This document shows, piece by piece, positions 56,640-64,000 of a DNA stretch of 64,000 bases. Numbering within the stretch: position 1 is the first letter of the stretch; the number at the start of each line of letters is the position of its first letter. The stretch is from Antilocapra americana (Eukaryota; Chordata; Mammalia; Artiodactyla; Antilocapridae). The notes under the pieces were generated by a model. It made no database searches. It was not told the origin of the DNA and saw only the letters and a program-made list of their open reading frames with translations. The position numbers and the translations under genes were made by a program. The stretch spans positions 579,309-643,308 of the forward strand of contig ML660774.1 in NCBI GenBank assembly GCA_007570785.1, written 5' to 3'.

Positions 56640-58030
56640 AGCCTTTCATACAGCCCTCAAACTTAAACCTCCTGTTTCCTTGGGGACCTTGTGATGCAAG
56701 GAGACCCCCGGAAACTTGAAGACCTTTGTGGCTGCAGGTGGAACAGCAGGAACCAAAGGGCTCCTGCACAGGCAAGTCTGGAACTTGAACTGCATTTTAG
56801 CTGCTCTTTGTCTGCTGTGGTCATTTTTCTTAGCTCATTTGGCCTTTCTCTAGGTTGACAGAGCTGCCATTCAACGTCCATAAGCTATTTTCCCACAGCG
56901 GAGAATCTGGTTTTGATAGAAGAAAGTGGTTCTTTCCAATTCTTTGTCCACATCTTCACATTCTCCCTGTAGAAACTGAGTTCTGATACGCGTAGTTTAT
57001 GTTTCCATACACCTTGGGGAGCTCATTCGCTAAGAAGCACATTTCCTGTATAGATGCTCTCTGGAATTGTGGTACACGTTCTCCATGTACTTGAGGCGGT
57101 ATCTGAAGTTTCAGCTGAAGCTGCTGATGCTCTCTCAGGCTCTGAATTTCCAGTCTGCAAAAATGCCCACTCAGTGTGAAGGTTTTTTTTTTTTTTTTTG
57201 GCTGTTGTTTAACTTGTCCTGTAAATTCTTCATTCATTTGATTGTCTTGCCTTCAATTTTTTAAGTATTTCTTACTTTTCTCCTTCAAGCCTTTTTTTTT
57301 TCTCCAATTCTCCAAGTCTCTCTTTAGGTGGTATTAAACCTCCCTGCTGAGATCTTATTTTTATTATTATATTTTTCAACTCTGCAACTTTTTACTCAGT
57401 TTCTTTCAAAAAATCCAGGTCACTTTTTTATAGTTTCCAATTCCATGCTAAAATTTTCAGATTGTCTTTTTAGCTTATTGGATATACTACACATAGGTTT
57501 TCTTGATAGTCTGTCTCTTCCTTCAAGCCTTTTGTAAGTAGCATTTACATTAATAACATCAAAGAGTTTTTTCACATCAACTTCTGACTGATAGACTAGT
57601 TGATCTATCTCCCTTTTCTAATGCACTCTTTTTCTCTAATTCCAAGATGCTGGCATTCCTGTAATCTCCCATCAGTCAAATTTACAACCTTCAGTACAGT
57701 TTCAGGTGGAGATCTTAATTGGCTCTCTTTATCCTTCACAACCTGTTTCATTTGTGTGTTTGAGTTTTCAACACATTCTTCTGTTCCTTCACCTTGCAGG
57801 TACTCTTTGCTTTCATGCTGCAGTTTCTTAAGCAAGCAGTTTTAGACTCTCCTGAAGTTGAGCATTTTCTTTCAAATCATGCATTGTTTTCTTCTGAAGT
57901 CACTCTGCTTACTTCTGAGGCTAAGCCATCCTTCTGCATTAGTCACTGGGGATTGGAAGGAAATCCGTGCCTCTTGGAGTGACTGTGTCTGTTGCTGAAG
58001 GTGAGCCATCACCATCAGCCCATGAATTAT
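56640..58030 (-). pseudogene. Decayed retropseudogene, MIA2/CTAGE5-MIA3/TANGO1 family
   Basis: The parent family consists of ER-exit-site membrane proteins whose coiled coils help load collagen and other bulky cargo into COPII carriers. On the minus strand, from high to low coordinates, several fragments read like the family coiled-coil region in the right order. They are LKENAQLQESLKLL (about 57840-57890), NTQMKQVVKDKESQLRS (57605-57835 frame), DVKKLFDVINVNATYKRLEG (about 57505-57585), LKYMENVYHNSREHLYRK (about 57042-57095) and ELERTTFFYQNQIL with downstream NELRK (about 56840-56940). They lie in different frames with many stops and indels. No introns separate segments that are presumably split by introns in the parent gene, which suggests a processed mRNA copy. 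An A-run (complement of T17 at 57183-57199) lies mid-gene. The N-terminus, membrane segment and proline-rich C-terminus are not recognisable. Paralogue assignment is open. Confidence 0.55.
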
Positions 58031-59374
58031 TTAGTATTTACTTTGTTGGCCAAGAGAGTACCTGGTTCATTTCTGATGCAGGTGAGTCTCGGGAAAGTGG
58101 CAGATTCTGGGACAGAGAGTGGATGTAGGGCCCGGGTGGAACTCCACCTCGCTGGCCAGGAAGTCCTCACTGCACAGATGTGGTTCTGTCGCCATCTGGC
58201 ACTTGGTGCCTGCTGCTAGTGCTGACTGTGCCTCTGCTGGTACCACACATCTGTCACCCTGGATGGAAGGTGGCCACCCTGCTCCCTGGCCAGCAGCATC
58301 CAGCATCCCCATGGCTTGTGCTGGCCCAGGCTTCTGGGGACCAACAGAGTGCGCAGGAGCGCCTGAACCTCTCATCCATCTCTGGCAGGTCGATGGGCTG
58401 GGGCCCTGGGGATGCCGAGGCCTTTGGGGCCACTTACCTGGAGAGACTTTGAGCATCCATCTTTAGAAACCTAGGACTTTCTGGACAAGGGGCCCCCAGC
58501 CTCCCTCTTTATCGAGCTTATTGGGTCCCCCTGGCCAGTCTCTTGGCTTAGGGGACAGCAGGGCTGGAATTGCGGTGCCTGGGGTCTTGTTAAGCCAAGC
58601 CTCCTCAGGGTGACTCACAGGGACTGAGATCAAGGCTGTGGGATCAGGGAGAGTGGGCAGGGGCCCAAGCTGATCATTGTGGATCTGAGTCTTTCAGGGT
58701 GAGCACCTGGTCCTGGAGGCTGTGGGCCCCGGGACGTGGGTGGTGGCCTGTGGGGTGTCTTCATGGCGCTCAAACTCTGGGTGACATGAGGCTCAGAGTG
58801 TGGGGTGGGGAGGCTCCTGGGGGCCCATGGAGGTGGTAAAAGCAGCTTCTCAGATGACCTGGGGGCTCCCTTTGCTGTTCTTGTCTGAGAGTGTACGCTA
58901 TGTCCTCAAGCACAGCCCTATGCCGGCTATTATTAAGCGCTGCCAAACTCTAGAGCATGTTTAACTGGAGAGGACTGGTTTCCACCCCTGGGGACTTGAG
59001 AGTTTCACAGGCTTGTGCCATGAACTCTGACATTCTTCAACCACAGAGATAATCTTTCGGTTGACTCTTCCTCTCCTTAAAGCGTGTGGGCTTTTTATTG
59101 TGAAAAGAGCCATGGGTGTACATAACCAGGATCTCCTGGGGATACCCAGAGAGGCCTGAGCCTTGTCTCAGGCATTTGGTCGGCTTCAGTAGAGACCCCA
59201 CAGCTGCCCCAGGGTCAGGGTGTGGGGAGGACATTCCTGGGAGGTCAGCAACCTTCCCTGGCTCCAGAGGGCACCATGGGTGCACAGAGCCCTGTGGGAT
59301 GCCCTGTCTCGAAAGAAAACAAGGGCCTGGCGAGCAGGACAGATGATCAGTTGGGCAGGCGGAGGGGAGGCATT
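58031..59374. other. GC-rich segment, no gene assigned
   Basis: Clearly GC-richer than the rest of the window but with few CpGs. Frames of 115-129 codons are open on both strands at 58067-58466. The plus frame at 58180-58452 starts with a hydrophobic stretch (LLLVLTVPLLVP). No domain is recognised and base composition alone makes long frames likely. Confidence 0.4.
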
Positions 59375-59910
59375 CTCCGGTTTCTGGAGAATGGGCGTCT
59401 CCTCTGCGGCGGGCTGCACCCAGGAGAATGCTGTTCTACACAGTGCCTTCGGCGGGGGCTGACTGAGTGCAGCAGAAAGTGGCCTGGAACTCGGCCACTC
59501 GAGACCCCACCGGGCCCCATGGCCAACCGGAGGACGCAAGGCCTGCCGCCTGCTGTCCACTTCCCGCACGTGGGTGTGGCCAGGCGCCATGGAGGGGCTG
59601 CCCTGAGGACCCCTGCCCCATGTCCCTGGCGACGCTCAGTCCCTCGATTTAGTTTCCTTATGCAGCAGGAAAGCCGGCTTCTCCCCAAAAGGTCACGGGG
59701 ATCTTCCTCCCCTGCAGGGACCTGCTCTCCTTTGTGCTTGGCACTCAGGGGACTTACAGTTGCCACCAGGCTGAGAGGCTCTGCAAGCAAAAAAACTCAG
59801 GTGAGATCGGCTGACACGGGAAGGTCTTGACCTTTTACGGGTTTCTGGTGGAGCGCGTTTGTTCCCGTTCACTCCTGCTGTTCCTGGACGCAGTGACACT
59901 CCTCTGGGGG
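59375..59910. promoter_or_regulatory. Second CpG-dense segment
   Basis: About 20 CpGs fall within roughly 270 bp (59375-59650). Examples are tctgcggcgggctgc, ccttcggcgggggc, actcggccactcgag and cttcccgcacgtggg. Further CpGs continue at lower density to about 59910. Overlapping open frames on both strands (202 codons plus at 59222-59830, 147 codons minus at 59347-59790) are probably a by-product of GC content. It could be a promoter, an enhancer or the remnant of a GC-rich exon. Confidence 0.45.
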
Positions 59911-62744
59911 AGCTCAGGGACCCAGGCTCCCTCTTCCACGTGGCTCTTCCATCTTCATGTGCCTCGCCCTCGTGAGCTGGCCCTGGGAATGGTCTCCAAT
60001 TCCTGAGTCATTTCAGGAGTCTGCTTCTGTGCAGAGAGTAGGCCCTTCTTGGGGCTAAATTTGCCAGCTTTTCTTTCTTCAAATCTCAATCTCCAGGTTC
60101 AGTCTCAGAGCCCCTTCCTGGCCCTGTCATGAATGACTGGTCCCCAGGACTGCTTCCAAGACTCTCTGGCCGTGTTCTCTTCTGGGTCAGAAAGCCGCCT
60201 CGGAGTGTTGGGGCAGGGTTCATGGCCTAGTTCTTCCTCGATGGAACATGACTACCAGCTTCTATAGTCTCAAACGTGCCCTGGGTGTGTTTCCTGATCT
60301 CACTGACTCGTCCCACTGCTGACAGGAAAAGAGGCCCAGGAAAGGATGTGGTCGGCCCAGCTGGAGAGGAAGTTGCCCAGAAATGCCAGATGCTCGTCTT
60401 CCAGGGCCTTCCAGCCACCAGACCTTGGGGTGTTGGGTACAGAGTCCAAGGGGGCCTGGAGCTGCAGCTGCTGCTAGGGGCCTGCAGGGCCCAAGACCTG
60501 TTCCTCACATAGTCATGGGGAAACATAGCCCATGGCTTGGAGTTAGTGGTGATTGTGCAGACTGGCAAGTGGACAGGCTGGAAATTTGAATCAGAGTTTA
60601 CAGTCTTGAGTCTGAAATCTATAGAGCAGGCCAGGCAGGATGGTAACCTGAACAAGATTTCTAGGTTACAGCCTTTGAACTCCTTTTTCATATTTTTCAT
60701 GTGTAATTTTACTTCTGTGTACTGGAGAAGAGGCACATTTTCTAGAGGATCAAGAATATATTCTACCGTGAAAAAGTACAGGTAGAGGAAACTGGGAGGA
60801 GAGGCCTTCCTTTTCAGGGATTGACAGAGGTTTACAGTGCAGAGGGGCCACCTCCAGGGGGACTCAGAAAGATCAAAGAAAGAGGTCAAAATCTCCCACT
60901 CGACCCAAAACTAAAAGCGTTGGTGAGGACAGGCCCCAGGGCCTGCACACAGTCTCCAGAACGCAGGCCTCTGCCTCCAGAAGCCAGAAAGAATGACTTC
61001 CATTTTCCATCCTGAGGGTTCCTGCATGCTCAAGAATAAAGCCATCTCCCCTGACTCAGGGAGCAGCCACTCCGTAGGCCTGCCTGGTTTCAACTCCTTG
61101 AACTTGGTCACAGGGGGTTCCCAGCCCAGTGGAGCTATGACGCAGGAGCTGTTGACCTGCGATGGCCCCAGGATCTGCTTCAAGCAGATTTCCTGCAATA
61201 AGTTGGGTCAAGGAAAGCTTTTCACTGATGCCTGATTTATTTTTAATTTATTTTATATGACCACTTTGCCTTCTTCCTTCCATGGGAGTGCCCATAACAA
61301 AATACTTCACTCACTTGCCTGGATGACATTCACGGCCCAACGTGAGAACATACTCAGGTTCTTTGTGCAGCCCTGGCTTGTCTGTTAAGGAGGTTTTGTT
61401 ATTTCAGCAACCTTCAAACAGGTAATAAATAAATTTCCACTGGGTTGGCACTTCCTCTCATTTCCTGAAGGAGGGGCGGATTGTTCAAAGAGCTCCCCAG
61501 GGATACTCCAGGCCCTCTTACAATGACCGAATGACCACTGCGTCATTGCCTTATGGCTCTGTCATGTAGAAAACCCAGGGAAGGTCACTTATAATACCAG
61601 CATCAGAGCTGGAGTGTCCATATTGGAAATGTTCTGAAGATAAAGAAACCACCAAATCAAGTTACTACAGAAAATGGTCAAAGAGGCTTAAAACCTGTTC
61701 AGATGGTCTTTTGGAAGACATGTCTCACATGGTGTCATCTGCAGAAGATTAGAAAGGCCTGGTTGCCTCTGAAGAGCATGAGGGTGACGTGATGTCCAGT
61801 ACAAAGCACAGAGTCCTGCCTGACACCAGCCGGCAGCTCTTCCTCAGCTCTTCATCAAGTAAGTCTTGCCAAGATAAGGGAGGTTTCTGAAAGATGACTG
61901 CCTCTCTTTGGTGATATTGCAATTAGATTCAAGAGCATATGAAAAACAAATAAGCAAAGATCTGAAAGTTGTCCTGCTGCCCACTCAAAATGATTAAATG
62001 ATTATGCAAAAGAAGATTCCTCAGAAGTGTGGAATGTGCAACACTCAATTGCTTCCAGACCTGAAAGAAGGAGCTTAATTTGACAGTCACTTAAATTGAT
62101 ATTGCTTTCAATAATCATGCACTGCTCATTTTGTAAAGGAACCTCAAATTGTCAGTCCCAGTATTTCACTAAACTTTCCTAACACCCTAATTCCAGTTAT
62201 TTAATCATATAATTAAAAAGTGATCGAAATAGCACAAGAAAACAATAAAGTATAAACAATCTTGAGAATTCAGTGGGTCCATCTAAAACAGTGGCATTAT
62301 TGGAATTATTAATATGAATTTATAAAATACCTATTTTCATAAATAGAGGGACAGCAAAAGAAAGGGCTAGGAAAAAAAAAAAGGTTTCTTCATATTCCTT
62401 TCCTGTTCAAAATTTGAGCTGATTTAGATATTAAAGATTGACCGCATGGTAAATGCCATATTTCTCCTCTTTTCACTTCAAACCAATTGCTACTTTATTA
62501 CTTTTCCATTACCAAATCATTCAAGAATATTGTAGATTTTCTAGAAAATATAGATAAGTTAGAAAAGTGAAATATCCTGAAATTTCAACCCAGTACCATC
62601 ACACTGTAAATTTATCATGAAAATAAAACTCTAGTTCAATTGTTTTAAATTCTACTTATATTCACTACAGTGTAGCAGTGGCATAGCCTTAGATCATTAA
62701 GTGTATCTGATGTGAGATTATTAGGGATAATTTACATATATAAT
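59911..62744. other. No gene confidently recognised
   Basis: GC content falls from left to right. The longest ORF of the window (220 codons, minus, 60227-60889) lies here but has no recognisable domain and runs partly through LTR-like text around 60540-60710. A plus-strand aataaa at about 61036 is not associated with a gene. From 61900 the sequence is AT-rich and featureless, with an A-run at about 62370-62382. Confidence 0.4.
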
Positions 62745-62931
62745 TTATTCTGGATGCAGGCTTTAGAGTCAGACTCCCTGGGTCAAACTGTTGGTTTTGT
62801 CAATCACAGCTGTGTGAGCTTTGGCAAATTATTTTTCCATCTGATAAAATGTGAATAGTAGTACACATACTTCATAAGGTTGTTGTAAGCATTATGTGAC
62901 TTAAAAACTGAAAGCACTTAGAATAGTGTCC
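62745..62931 (+). repeat. MIR SINE, interrupted near its 3' end
   Basis: ggctttagagtcagactccctggg, acagctgtgtgagctttggcaaatt, ttccatctgataaaatgtgaata and gaaagcacttagaatagtgtcc follow MIR from head to near the 3' end. The remainder (agaacagtgcatatttattc) continues after the SINE at 63245. Confidence 0.88.
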
Positions 62932-63244
62932 TGGACTTCCCTGGTCGCTCAGCTGGTAAAGAATCCACCTACAATGCAGAGACCCCAGTTTGATTCCTGG
63001 GTCAGAAAGATCTGCTGGAGACAGGATAGGCTACCCACTCCAGTATTCTTGGGCTTCCCTGATGGCTCCGCTGGTAAAAAATCTACCTGCAATATGGAAG
63101 ACCTGGGTTCAGTCGCTGGGCTGGGAAGATCCCCTGGGGAAGGGAACGGCTACCCATGCCAGTATTCTGGCCTGGAGAATTCCATGGATTGGTCAGTCCA
63201 TGGGGTGGCAAAGAGTCGGAGACGACTAAGCAACTTTCACTTTC
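62932..63244 (+). repeat. Two-headed Bov-tA SINE inserted in MIR
   Basis: A first tRNA head plus short body (acttccctggtcgctcagctgg to ccactccagtattctt) is followed directly by a second complete Bov-tA (gggcttccctgatggctccgc to gactaagcaactttcactttc). Flanking agaatagtg (62920-62928) and agaacagtg (63245-63253) are the probable TSD. The pair therefore went in as one unit. Confidence 0.88.
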
Positions 63245-63253
63245 AGAACAGTG

Positions 63254-64000
63254 CATATTTATTCTATACGTTTAACCATATTGATGGTGTTGATAATAGT
63301 AATGTGCAAGAAGATAAATTACTAGGTTAAATAACTCAGTGTGTATAGAAAGTTGAATAAGATCTAATTCTTGCCTTCAATGAGTATACAGTGAATAAGA
63401 CAAGTAGATAAATGATAAGAATGTAAAGATGTGAAAATTAGGAAATTCCAAAGAGCTTGATACATGAGATTTAAGGAATCATTAATTCAGCATGGCATTC
63501 ATTTATTCATTTCAATTTGATAAATTATTATAATACAGTTTTTAAATGAATATATGCTAGTTAGTTGCAATGAAAATTTCAATACTTAAAATTAATTAGT
63601 GAGCCAGCATATTTCTCAAATGATGATGTTTAATATAGATAACTGTTAGCTATTTAAGAATGAGGTTTTATAGTCTGCTCCCATCGATTTATTGTCTTTG
63701 CTTTCATGATAATTTAGTTTTATGCCCAATTTTATATAAATCAGAGTGCTTTTCTTCCTTACAGTCCTTTTTGATATATCCACCAACTAATGACATTTGT
63801 TGAAAGTCTCCTATATATTTACCATTATACTTGCTCCTCAAAAGAAGTAGATATATTTTTAAGTGTAACAACAACATGAATGAGTTATATATGTAATAAA
63901 AACAATTTCTAATTGCAAAAAAATTAACAAAGCCGTTGGTGAAAATGTTCTCAGTGTGTAACAGTGAAAAAGCCAAAACCCAAATTATAGCTTTAAAAGC
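63254..64000. other. No gene or repeat recognised
   Basis: AT-rich DNA to the window edge. The 90-codon minus frame at 63704-63976 has no identifiable domain. Confidence 0.4.

Noticed and set aside
59222..59830. 202-codon plus-strand ORF
   Set aside because: Arginine, glycine and proline-rich translation typical of frame-shifted GC-rich DNA, overlapped by equally long frames on the other strand. The CpG density is the more credible signal.
60540..60710. Possible mammalian LTR fragment (caggctggaaatttgaatcag, cagtcttgagtctgaaatc)
   Set aside because: Resembles a widespread ERV-type LTR, but only over about 150 bp and without recognisable ends. Family could not be named.
60227..60889. 220-codon minus-strand ORF, the longest in the window
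   Set aside because: No recognisable domain. It crosses LTR-like text near 60540-60710 and lies in GC-moderate DNA where long frames occur by chance. No promoter or splice context supports it.

Overview
The window is nuclear DNA from a ruminant, most likely a bovid. It is full of lineage-specific retroelements: BovB (RTE-class LINE) 3' ends, tRNA-headed Bov-tA SINEs, BovB-derived Bov-A monomers and dimers, CHR-2-type SINEs and ruminant L1 3' ends. Beneath these lie old mammal-wide repeats (MIR, L2, MER20, MaLR and ERVL LTRs, an L1MA-like ORF2 relic). I find no intact protein-coding gene, no functional RNA gene, no CRISPR array and no prokaryotic feature. The short open frames are mostly stop-free stretches inside repeats or chance ORFs. 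No tools were run, so family names come from sequence recognition and boundaries are usually good to about 10-30 bp.

Layout. 0-10 kb: Bov-tA copies, a BovB 3' end, MIR, an L2 3' end, an L1 3' end with a 12-bp target-site duplication (TSD), and a 2.3-kb L1MA-like ORF2 relic split by a Bov-tA. 10-19 kb: AT-rich and sparse, with a full-length U6 snRNA pseudogene fused to an L1 3' end (13.8-14.6 kb), an L2 and a 500-bp solo LTR candidate. 19.1-21.4 kb: BovB nested within BovB. 23.4-25.9 kb: two head-to-head L1 relics carrying BovB, CHR-2 and Bov-A insertions. 29.0-30.6 kb: a cluster of BovB and Bov-tA copies containing a 67-bp perfect direct repeat. 31-41 kb: MER20, a BovB 3' part and the longest BovB of the window (about 1.9 kb, minus strand). 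41-53 kb: MaLR and ERVL LTRs, MIRs, a second MER20, Bov-A2 dimers and a 24-bp minisatellite open on both strands. 53-62 kb: the GC-richest part, with an orphan CpG island at 53.6 kb, a decayed minus-strand retropseudogene of the MIA2/CTAGE5-MIA3/TANGO1 coiled-coil family at 56.6-58.0 kb and a second CpG-dense block at 59.4-59.9 kb. The last 2 kb hold a MIR interrupted by a two-headed Bov-tA.

The sequence records layered retrotransposition, not a set of cooperating genes. BovB and L1 machinery supplied the inserts, and the SINEs (which depend on it) and cellular RNAs (U6, a TANGO1-family mRNA) were carried along. The best leads for new biology are the U6/L1 chimera, the 67-bp direct repeat, two BovB copies whose 3' tails are joined directly to internal reverse-transcriptase sequence, the L1 with a BovB in place of a missing segment that reappears 0.5 kb away, the two orphan CpG-dense segments, and the minisatellite ORF with a strong splice donor.
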